From: an uncultured Clostridia bacterium
GTDB taxonomy: Bacteria; Bacillota; Clostridia; Christensenellales; Borkfalkiaceae
NCBI GenBank assembly: GCA_947628505.1
Contig: CANRAD010000016.1
Coordinates: 1 to 43,571, forward strand
Length of the DNA stretch: 43,571 bases
Direction of reading: 5' to 3'
The notes under the pieces are model-generated. The model saw only the letters and a list, made by a program, of their open reading frames with translations. It had not been told where the DNA came from and did not search any database. This document shows positions 29,347 to 37,598 of the stretch, piece after piece. The translations under genes and the position numbers were made by a program. Numbering within the stretch: position 1 is the first letter of the stretch; the number at the start of each line of letters is the position of its first letter.

Positions 29347-30006
29347 ATGGTATTCTGCGTGGTTGGCGGCGAGGACCTGAAAGACGCGCACATTCCCGAT
29401 TGCGATTTGGCCGTTTTCGGGTTTTCGTGTCTGGGCGAAGTGGATTACGAGCTCGAACTCGAAGGCCGCAGCGAAAAATTCGAAGAAGCGGCTAAGCTCT
29501 CGAAAAAATACTCCTGCGGGCTCGTCGCCGGCTGTAAGACGCTCAGCCGCGGAATAATCCGCAAGTCCGTGGCCGCCGCCGACCGCGGCAAACTGCTCGG
29601 CATTTCGGACATGAACCACGTTCTCGACGGCGAAAACTACAAAAGCGGCGCCGGATTGGGGTTTTACAGAATAAACGGCTGTAATCTCGGCGTGTGCGTG
29701 GAAAACGATCTGCTGTTTCCCGACACGTTCAACGCGCTCGCCCTCTGCGGCTGTAACGCCGTTGTGGCACTGCTCGAAGAACTGCGCGACAGCCTCCCGC
29801 CCCTCGTAATAAGGGCCTATTCTTATCTCTACGGCGTGCCCGTAATAATGTGCGCCGGCAAAACGGCCTATTTTGCCGATCCCTCGGGAGAAATAGCCAC
29901 TTCCACACAGCCCGTAACGCTCTTCGAAGTGAGCCCGAAAAACAGATACCGCCTCGTTACCACCCGCACCCGCGGAATCTTCTGCGGAGAAAAGGCCGAC
30001 TATTGA
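29347..30006 (+). CDS. Nitrilase-fold protein lacking catalytic residues
   Basis: A 219-residue protein. Strand pattern and the stretch YRINGCNLGVCVENDLLFPDTFNALALCGCNAVVALL match the core of carbon-nitrogen hydrolases (griGvxICyDlrFPelar.La..GA.vi). The catalytic cysteine position is occupied by Glu119, and the lysine expected before it is not in the LLGISDMNHVL segment, so hydrolase activity is unlikely. It may be a binding or regulatory relative. No Shine-Dalgarno is visible before the ATG. Convergent with parB across a shared terminator. Confidence 0.6.
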   Translation: MVFCVVGGEDLKDAHIPDCDLAVFGFSCLGEVDYELELEGRSEKFEEAAKLSKKYSCGLVAGCKTLSRGIIRKSVAAADRGKLLGISDMNHVLDGENYKSGAGLGFYRINGCNLGVCVENDLLFPDTFNALALCGCNAVVALLEELRDSLPPLVIRAYSYLYGVPVIMCAGKTAYFADPSGEIATSTQPVTLFEVSPKNRYRLVTTRTRGIFCGEKADY

Positions 30007-30015
30007 AATACAACG

Positions 30016-30045
30016 AAAAAGGAGCGTTCCGAACGCTCCTTTTTG
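30016..30045. terminator. Bidirectional terminator between convergent genes
   Basis: AAAAAGGAGCGT / ACGCTCCTTTTT hairpin with A- and T-runs on either side, ending both the nitrilase-like gene and parB. Confidence 0.88.
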
Positions 30046-30049
30046 ATTT

Positions 30050-30961
30050 TTATTTTCCGTCCACTATGTCGAGTATCTCGTATATCCTGTCGAGGTCGTC
30101 GCGCGAATAGTAATCTATATAAATTCTGCCTTTTTTGTCCGTACCTATGAGACTGACTTTCGTGCGGAAAGTAAATCTCATTCTGTCCACGAGCTGTTTG
30201 AGCTCAATCGAGGCAAGCGCGCGCTTTTTCTTCTTTCTCTCTTCGAGCAGTTCGGGCGGTATGTTGTACGCGCGAACTTTCTTTTCGAGCTCGCGGACGG
30301 AGTACTGATTTTTTACGGCGTCCTGAGCAAATTCCAACTGCGCCTCGGCGGGAAGGGGAACTATCGTTCTCGCGTGGCCGGCGGAAAGCCTGCCTTCCGC
30401 AACCATCATCATAACCTCGGGACAGAGGTTCAGAAGCCTCAAAGTGTTGGCAACCGCCGGACGCGATTTGCCTATCCTCTCGGCCAAATCGTCCTGCGTG
30501 AGCTTATAATCTATCATAAGCTGCTTCATCGCCGTCGCCGCTTCTATCGGGTTCAGATCCTCGCGTTGAAGATTTTCGATGAGCGATATCTCCTTTATCT
30601 CGCGCTCGGAATACTTTCTGATAACTACGGGTATACTCTGTCTGCCGGCAAGCCGACATGCGCGGAAACGCCTCTCGCCCGCTATTATCATATACGTGCC
30701 GTCGCCGTTGTCGTTTACGACTATCGGCATTATGACGCCGTGGCGTTTTATCGACTCGGCAAGCTCTCTCAACGCCTGTTCGTCGAAATTTTTTCTCGGC
30801 TGGTTGGGATTGGCCGATATCTTGTCAAGCGACATTTCCTCGGCGTTTCTTCTCTCTTCTTCGGTAGGCTCAAAAGCATTTCTGTGCTCGAACGCTTTTT
30901 CGTACGCCGCTTCGGTATCTTCGAATAACGCGTCTAATCCTTTGCCTAAACCTTTTGCCAT
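30050..30961 (-). CDS. parB: Chromosome partitioning protein ParB (Spo0J)
   Basis: About 303 residues from the ATG at 30961 (MAKGLGKGLDALF), which follows AGAGGTG. ParB/Srx nuclease-fold domain (about 40-130) contains PNQPRKNFDEQALRELAESIKRHGV and the CTP-binding GERRFRACRLAG box, followed by the helix-turn-helix KLTQDDLAERIGKSRPAVANTLRLL and GHART. The C-terminal dimerisation tail ends RIYEILDIVDGK. It loads at parS sites, two of which lie at 34501-34559. Downstream gene of parA, 47-bp gap. Confidence 0.95.
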   Translation of the reverse strand: MAKGLGKGLDALFEDTEAAYEKAFEHRNAFEPTEEERRNAEEMSLDKISANPNQPRKNFDEQALRELAESIKRHGVIMPIVVNDNGDGTYMIIAGERRFRACRLAGRQSIPVVIRKYSEREIKEISLIENLQREDLNPIEAATAMKQLMIDYKLTQDDLAERIGKSRPAVANTLRLLNLCPEVMMMVAEGRLSAGHARTIVPLPAEAQLEFAQDAVKNQYSVRELEKKVRAYNIPPELLEERKKKKRALASIELKQLVDRMRFTFRTKVSLIGTDKKGRIYIDYYSRDDLDRIYEILDIVDGK

Positions 30962-31008
30962 ATTTTCACCTCTCAATTATTCGTAAAAACACTGATTATG
31001 CTCTGCGC

Positions 31009-31773
31009 CTATTTCTGTTTGGATAAAAATTCCTCTGTAAGCGCTCTGTACGCGCGGGCGCCCACGCACTTGGGATCGTGCAACATCACGGGCAAACCGT
31101 GGCTGGGCGCTTCGGCCAGACGGACGTTGCGCGGAATTATTATCTCGTATAACTTATTCTTGAAAAACTTCTTTATTTCGGTGGTTATCTGCTTGGAAAT
31201 CAACGCCCGACCGTCGTACATGGTTATAACAACGCCCTCTATTTGCAAGCTCGGATTGAGATGCTGCTTTACCATTGCGATGGTATTCATAAGCTGGCTC
31301 ACGCCTTCGAGCGCGTAATATTCCGCCTGCAAAGGTATTATCACCGAATCCGCCGCAACCCACGCGTTTATCGTAAGCAAACCCAGCGACGGCGGACAGT
31401 CTATGAATATGTAATCGTACTCGGCGCGAAGTTTATCGAGCGCGTCTTTGAGTATGCGCTCGCGGTTTCGCTTATATACGAGTTCGACCTCGGCGCCCGA
31501 AAGATCGACGTTGGCCGGCAGAATTTCGAGCAGTTTTATCTGCGTGGATAAAATGTTCTGCGCCGCCTTTTCTTCCTCTATCAGCACGTTGTACACGGAT
31601 TTTTTAAGCGCGCTTTTCGAAAAGCCCAAACCCGTGGTGGCGTTGCCCTGCGAGTCGATATCGACCAGCAGGGTTTTTTTGCCGAAATCCGCGCAATACG
31701 CCGCCATGTTCACGGCGGTGGTGGTTTTGCCCACGCCGCCTTTTTTGTTTGAAAAAGCAATGATTTTTCCCAT
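31009..31773 (-). CDS. parA: Chromosome partitioning ATPase ParA (Soj)
   Basis: About 254 residues from ATG 31773 (GGGGGTG upstream). The deviant Walker A is KKGGVGKTTT (about 10-19), with DIDSQGNATTGLG (about 38-50) and the Walker B FIDCPPSLG (about 119-127). It works with ParB on origin segregation and in sporulation control. A parS-like 16-mer lies just upstream of its start (31786-31801). Confidence 0.95.
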   Translation of the reverse strand: MGKIIAFSNKKGGVGKTTTAVNMAAYCADFGKKTLLVDIDSQGNATTGLGFSKSALKKSVYNVLIEEEKAAQNILSTQIKLLEILPANVDLSGAEVELVYKRNRERILKDALDKLRAEYDYIFIDCPPSLGLLTINAWVAADSVIIPLQAEYYALEGVSQLMNTIAMVKQHLNPSLQIEGVVITMYDGRALISKQITTEIKKFFKNKLYEIIIPRNVRLAEAPSHGLPVMLHDPKCVGARAYRALTEEFLSKQK

Positions 31774-31785
31774 ATTCACCCCCGA

Positions 31786-31801
31786 AGTTTCACGGGAAAC
31801 A
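31786..31801. promoter_or_regulatory. Degenerate parS site
   Basis: AGTTTCACGGGAAACA differs from the parS consensus TGTTTCACGTGAAACA at two of 16 positions; located between ftsH and parA. Confidence 0.55.
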
Positions 31802-31817
31802 TATCCCGCAAAGGCCG

Positions 31818-34115
31818 TCAGTTTTTCTCTTCACCGTCGCCGTCCGAACCCTCGGCGGGGCTGCTCTCCGGCTCGGAAGGCTCTGCCGGCTCGGGAGTTT
31901 CTTCCGGCTTGGGAGATTCTTCCGGCGCGCTCGCGGTTCCGCTCTGAGCGGGAACGGGCTTTTCGCTCTTGACGGCAGAATTTTCGCTCTTGCCGTTTTC
32001 GGGAACGTAGTCGTACTTTTTGAAGGGATTCTCCCTCTGCTTTTTATCCTGTTCGTCCATGAACGCGATGACTTCTTTATAGTTCTTGCCGTCCATGAGC
32101 ATATCGACCTCTTCCGTATATATGGTTTCGCGTTCGATGAGCACTCTCGCCATATTGTCTAGTATCGCGCGGTTTTCCGTCAACAGCTTCGTCGCGCGGG
32201 CGTGCGCGTTTTCTATAATGGAATGCATCTCCTCGTCGATGGCCTGCGCCGTGTCGTCGGAGTACGCGTTATGCGTTTCCATATCCTTGCCGAGGAATAC
32301 CGTCTGGGAGTTGGAGCCGTATGTTACAAGCCCGAGCTTTTCGCTCATGCCCCATTCGGTTACCATGCGTTTTGCCATTTCGGTTACTCTTTCGAGGTCG
32401 TTCGACGCGCCCGTGGTTATATCCTTTATGACAAGCTCTTCGGCCACTCTGCCGCCCAAGGCCATGCATATGAAGTCGAGAATTTTGTTCTTCGTCATAT
32501 GCGAATCGTCGTTGTCCGGACGAGTCATCGTGTAGCCCGCGGCGTTGCCTCTCGGGATTATCGAAACTTCCTGCACGGGATCGCAGTCCTTGCACAGCCT
32601 TGCGAGTATCGCGTGTCCGGCCTCGTGATATGCGGTTATACGCTTGTCGCTTTCGGTTACCACGCGGCTCTTCTTCTGAGGGCCCATGAGCACCTTGTTC
32701 ACGCCCTCGTAGAGTTCGTTGTTGCCTATGAACTTCTTGTTTGCGCGGGCGGCAAGTATCGCCGCCTCGTTCAAAAGATTTTCAAGGTCGGCTCCCGAAA
32801 AGCCCGCGGTTATTCTCGCGATGGTCTTGAAATTGACGTCGGGAGCGAGCGGCTTATTGCGCGCGTGCACTTTGAGTATCTGTTCTCTGCCTTTGACGTC
32901 GGGCAGATTTACGTATATCTGTCTGTCGAACCTTCCCGGACGCATGAGCGCGGGATCGAGAATGTCCGCGCGGTTGGTGGCCGCCATTACTATTACGCCC
33001 TCGTTGGATTCGAAGCCGTCCATCTGAACGAGAATCTGGTTCAAGGTCTGTTCTCTTTCGTCGTTGCCGCCGCCGAGGCCTGCGCCGCGGTGTCTGCCGA
33101 CGGCGTCTATCTCGTCTATGAAGATTATGCACGGCTGGTTCTTCTTGGCCATATCGAATAGGTCGCGCACGCGGGACGCGCCCACGCCTACGTACATTTC
33201 AACGAAATCCGAGCCGGAAACGGAGAAGAACGGCGCGCCGGCTTCGCCGGCAACTGCCTTCGCAAACAGCGTTTTACCCGTTCCGGGAGGCCCTACGAGC
33301 AATACGCCTTTGGGTATGCGCGCCCCCAAATCCGAGAACTTTTTGGGCTGGCGCAAAAATTCAACTATCTCGGCGAGCTCCTGTTTTTCCTCTTCTGCGC
33401 CCGCAACGTCCGAGAAGCGCACCTTAATATTTGTCGAAACGCGCGCCTTGGACTTCGCAAAGCTCATAACTTTGCCCGCGCCGCCCATCGTCGAACGAAT
33501 TATGAGGAAGAATATTATGCAGACGATGACGAGGGAACCTATGGTGAGAATGGTGGACCAATAGTTGTTCGCGTTGGGGTTGGCCTGAGAAATGGTAACG
33601 CCGTAACCCTCCCATACGCGGAAAGTCATACTGTCCCAGCTCTCGCTGCCGTAGGGCGAAGGGCCGTAACAGAAATACTTCTTCATAAGGTCGTTGCCTT
33701 CGCGCACAAAACCCGAATATTCGTATGCGTCCGTCTCCACGCGCCATATTACCGTAAGACGCGTCGACGTGTCGTCCACGACGTTGCCTTCCGCGTCGAG
33801 CTTTGCTTTTACGACAACGTTCTTGTCGTTAACGGTATAGCCTTTGAGTTCTTCAACCGGCTGGCCGTCCAACGCTTCCAAGCCCTCAGTCAATGAGCCG
33901 TCATAGACTATCACGCGCTGCTCATTTTCCTTGTATCCGTCGGCCAGCGTACCGTCGGAATTTACGAATCGCGCGTTTTCGACGTAAACTCTGAACTGCG
34001 TGCGCGAAATTTCGCTTGCGCCGCCGCGCATGTTGTTAACTACGAGTATAACAACCACGGTGATAATAAGCGCAAGGATAATGAGCCACATTATCATTTT
34101 GCCTTTTCTGCTCAA
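31818..34115 (-). CDS. ftsH: ATP-dependent zinc metalloprotease FtsH
   Basis: A 765-residue membrane AAA protease. Two membrane helices (about 9-27 and 190-208) flank an extracytoplasmic domain. The AAA domain has Walker A GPPGTGKT, Walker [13 protein letters not shown] and the [24 protein letters not shown]. The zinc site is HEAGHAIL, followed by the peptidase domain. The tail (about 690-765) is a long Pro/Glu/Ser-rich acidic stretch. It degrades membrane and regulatory proteins. The start is TTG at 34115 with AAAGGAG eight bases upstream. Single gene with its own promoter. Confidence 0.96.
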   Translation of the reverse strand: MSRKGKMIMWLIILALIITVVVILVVNNMRGGASEISRTQFRVYVENARFVNSDGTLADGYKENEQRVIVYDGSLTEGLEALDGQPVEELKGYTVNDKNVVVKAKLDAEGNVVDDTSTRLTVIWRVETDAYEYSGFVREGNDLMKKYFCYGPSPYGSESWDSMTFRVWEGYGVTISQANPNANNYWSTILTIGSLVIVCIIFFLIIRSTMGGAGKVMSFAKSKARVSTNIKVRFSDVAGAEEEKQELAEIVEFLRQPKKFSDLGARIPKGVLLVGPPGTGKTLFAKAVAGEAGAPFFSVSGSDFVEMYVGVGASRVRDLFDMAKKNQPCIIFIDEIDAVGRHRGAGLGGGNDEREQTLNQILVQMDGFESNEGVIVMAATNRADILDPALMRPGRFDRQIYVNLPDVKGREQILKVHARNKPLAPDVNFKTIARITAGFSGADLENLLNEAAILAARANKKFIGNNELYEGVNKVLMGPQKKSRVVTESDKRITAYHEAGHAILARLCKDCDPVQEVSIIPRGNAAGYTMTRPDNDDSHMTKNKILDFICMALGGRVAEELVIKDITTGASNDLERVTEMAKRMVTEWGMSEKLGLVTYGSNSQTVFLGKDMETHNAYSDDTAQAIDEEMHSIIENAHARATKLLTENRAILDNMARVLIERETIYTEEVDMLMDGKNYKEVIAFMDEQDKKQRENPFKKYDYVPENGKSENSAVKSEKPVPAQSGTASAPEESPKPEETPEPAEPSEPESSPAEGSDGDGEEKN

Positions 34116-34177
34116 AATTTTGCTCCTTTATATGGAATTTACGGCTTAAAGCCGCATTTTATTTGAAAACTTATATA

Positions 34178-34206
34178 ATTTTAACACATTCCGTAGGTGA
34201 TTTCAA
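34178..34206 (-). promoter_or_regulatory. ftsH promoter
   Basis: Minus strand TTGAAA (34206-34201), 17 bases, TAAAAT (34183-34178). Confidence 0.7.
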
Positions 34207-34500
34207 GCAAATTGCGCCTCATTTTGAGGGCCTCACGCAAATTTTACCGGATTATCACTTTCAAAATCGCCGCCGTCCGCAAACACCTATTATTAATATG
34301 CGGGAATACGGCTTTTGTTTACGCCCGAATGGAAGCGGAGCGCATACTTTTTTGCTTTTCGGCCCGCAAAAGACTGACGGTGGGTTTTCGCCTGATTTTA
34401 CGAAGCCGGTTTGACTTTCGTTTCGCCGCGGCTCGGCCGCTCGAAAGGCAAAAATGTCCGAATTTTTTATTGTGCGCCGTTGGTTTTTGCGGTCTAAAAA

Positions 34501-34516
34501 TGTTTCACGTTAAACA
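34501..34516. promoter_or_regulatory. parS site
   Basis: TGTTTCACGTTAAACA, one mismatch to the parS consensus. Confidence 0.8.
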
Positions 34517-34543
34517 TTCTCACAAATTTTTTGACGTTTTTAT

Positions 34544-34559
34544 TGTTTCACGTGAAACG
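34544..34559. promoter_or_regulatory. parS site
   Basis: TGTTTCACGTGAAACG, one mismatch to the parS consensus, 28 bp from the previous site. Confidence 0.85.
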
Positions 34560-34591
34560 TAAAGCGCGGAATTTTGCCATTTTGTGGGCGT

Positions 34592-34850
34592 TGTGGATAA
34601 CTTTTTCGGTTCCGAGCTCAGAAAACGGACAAAAAATCATTAAAATCTCAGGGCTTTTATCGTGCCCGTGTGGATAAAATCCGCTCTCTTTGCCGTTTGA
34701 AACTTAAAAAAGTACCGTACACCTCGTATTTTGCGTAATTTTGTGGATAAAATTCCGAAAAACCGTCTGAACGGGCATTTCAGGCCTTGCCGTCATGGTT
34801 GTGGAATTGTTGTTGAATTGTGGAAGAAATGTTGATAATTTTTTTCGATT
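34592..34850. other. Probable replication origin (oriC): DnaA box cluster
   Basis: Exact DnaA boxes TGTGGATAA at 34592-34600, 34669-34677 and 34742-34750, and TGTTGATAA at 34830-34838, spaced 73-88 bp, followed by an AT-rich run (34834-34850). No coding frame of quality crosses the region. Two parS sites lie just left, and parAB, rsmG and dnaN flank it. Confidence 0.65.
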
Positions 34851-35062
34851 GGCCGTGATGAGCGGCGCAAAGCGATTGAACGCCGTCGGGCCGGAACGCG
34901 CCGAGAGGCGCATAAAAAGCAAGCATTTATAAATCGGGGGGCGCAAAAAAATAAAGATTCGGTAAGCCGAGTGTATGAAATATCTGAATTTCGGTTTTTT
35001 TCACCCGAGTATCGTCGGCAGAAACCATCCGAACGCCTCTGCTCCGCAAACTCAATTTGCCG

Positions 35063-35206
35063 TTGACATAACTTTAAACCTCGCTATATTAGAATTTGCC
35101 ATCTGCCCTATGTATCGGGGAACTCCGCGACGACAGAGGAGAACGTTTGGCTTTTATGCGTAGACTTCGCGCTTAACCGCTCGATTTATTCCGGGCGGTT
35201 GTTTTT
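35063..35206 (+). ncRNA. Candidate short transcript with promoter and terminator
   Basis: TTGACA (35063-35068), 16 bases, TATATT (35085-35090) and an intrinsic terminator AACCGCTCG/CGGGCGGTT (35175-35200, 9-bp stem with one G-U) plus TTTTT. The ~105-nt RNA contains AGGAG followed by a nine-codon frame TTG...TAA (MAFMRRLRA). Nothing else recognisable lies between 34851 and 35372. Confidence 0.45.
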
Positions 35207-35372
35207 GTATTCATAAATGCCCGAACTCGTTTACGTTCGCACCGCCGCGGAAACCGCAGGGGCGCATAAAATATAAGTCGGCATAAAATGATATGGCGGA
35301 ACACCGTCTGCGCGCGGCGGCGTATAAAAACCTTAAAGCGGGCAATAATTTGCCGAGAGGATTTTTAACCTT

Positions 35373-35957
35373 ATGGAATTTTCATTCAACCTTTACAATT
35401 CGCTCGCCGCCGACGGCGTCTGCCTTTCGCTCCGAAAAATCGCGCCGCCCGCAAAAGTTCCGCCGGTGGTCTTATGCGTGGGAAGCGACCTTTCCGTGGG
35501 CGACAGCTTGGGACCGGTTACGGGAACCAAATTAAAAGAAAAACTTGCCGGTCTCAACTGCTTCGTTTACGGCACGCTCGCAAAGCCCATAACGGCCCAC
35601 GAAGTGAAATACATGAACGGCTTTATTAAAGACACCCATCCCGGAAGTCTCGTCGTGGCGGTGGACGCCGCCGTGGGGCTTGCGGGGGATATCGGACTTA
35701 TTAAAATCGCCCGCCGCGGACTAAAACCGGGAAGCGGGGCGAACAAAAAGCTCTCGAAAGTAGGGGACGTTTCGGTGATGGGAATAGTCGCCGAAAAATC
35801 GGTCTTCAACTATTCGCTCTTTTCCGCGACGCGGCTTAACATTATATATAAAATGGCGGAGATAATCTCCGACGGGATAGCGGCCTACGTTCTGGAATCT
35901 TTGAAAAAGGCCTGCGAAGAGCAAGATTTTTCCGCTCCGAAGAGCGCGGACATATGA
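35373..35957 (+). CDS. yyaC: Sporulation protein YyaC (DUF1256, Gpr-like fold)
   Basis: A 194-residue protein of the YyaC/DUF1256 family, related in fold to spore protease GPR. Family motifs: VVLCVGSDLSVGDSLGPVTGTKLKEKL, VYGTLAKPITAHEV, VVAVDAAVGLAGDIGLIKIARRGLKPGSG and VGDVSVMGIVAE. It is predicted to be a sporulation-linked peptidase; its substrate is not known. In Bacillus it is located near the origin, as here. GAGAGGA lies 11 bases before the ATG. It stands alone and ends in a bidirectional terminator. Confidence 0.9.
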   Translation: MEFSFNLYNSLAADGVCLSLRKIAPPAKVPPVVLCVGSDLSVGDSLGPVTGTKLKEKLAGLNCFVYGTLAKPITAHEVKYMNGFIKDTHPGSLVVAVDAAVGLAGDIGLIKIARRGLKPGSGANKKLSKVGDVSVMGIVAEKSVFNYSLFSATRLNIIYKMAEIISDGIAAYVLESLKKACEEQDFSAPKSADI

Positions 35958-36060
35958 TTTCGGCGCATACCGTAAAAATCAAAAAATTTTTTATGCGCCC
36001 CCTCAAAATCAAGACGGAAAAATCTTTGCGCCCCCCTTTTTTTGATATGTCCGATTTATA

Positions 36061-36086
36061 AAAAACCGCCCGAACCTGGGCGGTTT
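36061..36086. terminator. Bidirectional terminator
   Basis: AAAAACCGCCC, loop GAACCT, GGGCGGTTTTTT between the convergent yyaC and SLOG genes. Confidence 0.88.
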
Positions 36087-36103
36087 TTTCTTTGATTGTT
36101 TTT

Positions 36104-36550
36104 CTATAACTCTATAATTTTGACGCCTTTTTTCCGGGCGTAAGAAACGGTGTAATAAGTTCCTCCGGATTTCTTTCTGAGATAGCAGACGAGAACGTCG
36201 CAGTTATCTGCAAGAAATCTGTCGCGTTGCTGCATACAGCCTTTGAAATAGGTTTCGGAAAAGGTTATCGTCTCGTCGCATTCCCTTAAAATTCTGTCGT
36301 AACGGGCCTTGTCGACAGCGGAATAGTATCTGCTTTGCTCGGCGCACGGCACGAGCGCGACGAGTTGCACTCCTTTTTTGCGTTGCGCCAAAACGCTCTC
36401 GGCGGCCGCCAGATCGAAGCCTTTCGCCATGCCGCAGAAAAATTTATAACAGCCCTCGTTTATGAGATTTTTTATAACGCGGTCCAGAAGGAAATAATCC
36501 AAATCGACCATCTCCCTGTGGCCGCTGAAAGAACATGTGAATTTTGTCAT
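36104..36550 (-). CDS. SLOG-fold protein (DUF1273/YpsA-like)
   Basis: About 148 residues from the ATG at 36550, which overlaps the rsmG stop (ATGA); the longer frame to 36646 is rsmG coding sequence in another phase. The start FTCSFSGHREM, then FFCGMAKGFDLAAAESVL, VALVPCAEQ and ADNCDVLVCYLRKKSGGTYYTVSYARKKG follow the SLOG (LOG/Smf-like nucleotide-binding) pattern of YpsA relatives. The family is thought to bind nucleotide-derived ligands; the role here is unknown. Translationally coupled to rsmG. Confidence 0.8.
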   Translation of the reverse strand: MTKFTCSFSGHREMVDLDYFLLDRVIKNLINEGCYKFFCGMAKGFDLAAAESVLAQRKKGVQLVALVPCAEQSRYYSAVDKARYDRILRECDETITFSETYFKGCMQQRDRFLADNCDVLVCYLRKKSGGTYYTVSYARKKGVKIIEL

Positions 36551-37230
36551 TTTATGGGTGCTTTTCTCTCTTTCCCGCGGCCTCTGGGATATTGCGCGGG
36601 CGTTTTTCTTATTTTTCGCACTACAACAACCGAGCGCTTCCCGCAATTTTCGAGTTCATAGCGCTCGATTTTTTCTATTTTGCCGCCGAGCGTTTCAATC
36701 GCTTTCAAGGCCTCTTTTATCTCTTCGTCCGCGTCTCCCTTGTAAGCCGCAAAAATTCCGCCCTCTTTTACATAGGGCAGACAGTATTCCGCGAGCGTAT
36801 TCAAAGGCGCCACGGCTCTGGCTACGCAGACGTCGAATTTTTCGCGCAACCGAGGCTCTCCGGCGCCTTCTTCCGCGCGAATGTTTAAAATTTCAAAGTC
36901 GGAAAAGCCGAGTTTCTCCTTTGCAAGCCTCAGAAAATCGCATTTTTTGCCCGTGCTCTCTATGAGAGTGAACCTTAAATCGTTGCGGCATATTTTGAGG
37001 GGAATCGAAGGAAAACCCGCTCCCGAGCCTATTTCCGCCACAAAAGCCCCCTCGTCGAAGAGGTATTGTGGATAAACGCTGTCGAGAAAGTGTTTATAAT
37101 ATATGCCTTCGTCGTCGGTTATCGAAGTCAGATTGCATATTTTATTGTATTCTTTGAGTAATTCGGCGAAAAGAGACAATTTATCGCCGTTTTTTATCCG
37201 CAAAAGCTCGTGCAATTCATCTATATACAT
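36547..37230 (-). CDS. rsmG: 16S rRNA m7G527 methyltransferase RsmG (GidB)
   Basis: A 227-residue SAM methyltransferase acting on G527 of 16S rRNA. Motif I is VAEIGSGAGFPSIPLKI (about 64-80), with IESTGKKCDFLR, NIRAEE and CVARAVAPL. The basic C-terminal tail is slightly longer than usual. The gene is near dnaN as in many Bacillota. It appears leaderless: TTGAAA, 17 bases, TATAAT, then six bases and the ATG, without a Shine-Dalgarno. The SLOG gene follows with an ATGA overlap. An exact DnaA box (37067-37075) lies inside the gene. Confidence 0.95.
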   Translation of the reverse strand: MYIDELHELLRIKNGDKLSLFAELLKEYNKICNLTSITDDEGIYYKHFLDSVYPQYLFDEGAFVAEIGSGAGFPSIPLKICRNDLRFTLIESTGKKCDFLRLAKEKLGFSDFEILNIRAEEGAGEPRLREKFDVCVARAVAPLNTLAEYCLPYVKEGGIFAAYKGDADEEIKEALKAIETLGGKIEKIERYELENCGKRSVVVVRKIRKTPAQYPRGRGKERKAPIK

Positions 37231-37459
37231 ATCTGAATTATATCAAAATTTACAAACAATTTCAACAATTATTCTTTCCACATTTCACCTCTTTTTGTAG
37301 ATAACCTCTTTAATCGGCTGAATTTTAACTTTCAAACGCTTTTTTCTTTACCGGCCGTTTTTATTTTCCTTTTTTATTTATCCCCAATTAAACAAATACT
37401 CAACTTTTTATTCCCCAAAAATTTCACCCTTTTTGTGCATACATATTGGCCCATTTCGG
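37231..37459. other. AT-rich rsmG-dnaN spacer with degenerate DnaA boxes
   Basis: Besides the rsmG promoter this AT-rich region has TGTAGATAA (37296-37304) and TTATCCCCA (37377-37385), each one mismatch from a DnaA box. No dnaA gene. Confidence 0.45.
37237..37265 (-). promoter_or_regulatory. rsmG promoter, positioned for leaderless mRNA
   Basis: Minus strand TTGAAA (37265-37260), 17 bases, TATAAT (37242-37237), six bases to the ATG at 37230. Confidence 0.75.
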
Positions 37460-37488
37460 TTGATTTTTAATCATTTTTTTGCTATTAT
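37460..37488 (+). promoter_or_regulatory. dnaN promoter
   Basis: TTGATT (37460-37465), 17 bases, TATTAT (37483-37488); leaves a leader of about 105 nt. Confidence 0.65.
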
Positions 37489-37598
37489 AGTGTTGTATTT
37501 TCAAGACGGCACGAATTTTAAACAATTCCACCGCCTTTATCAATACTTTTAATAATAATTTTCTTAATATAAATAAAAAATTCATAGGGAGAAAAACA

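Noticed and set aside
34163-34562. Overlapping plus-strand frames left of the DnaA boxes
   Set aside because: They run through parS sites and the ftsH promoter and show no protein features.
34975-35163. 62-codon frame upstream of yyaC
   Set aside because: It contains a strong promoter in its middle and no recognisable motif; the short transcript reading is preferred.
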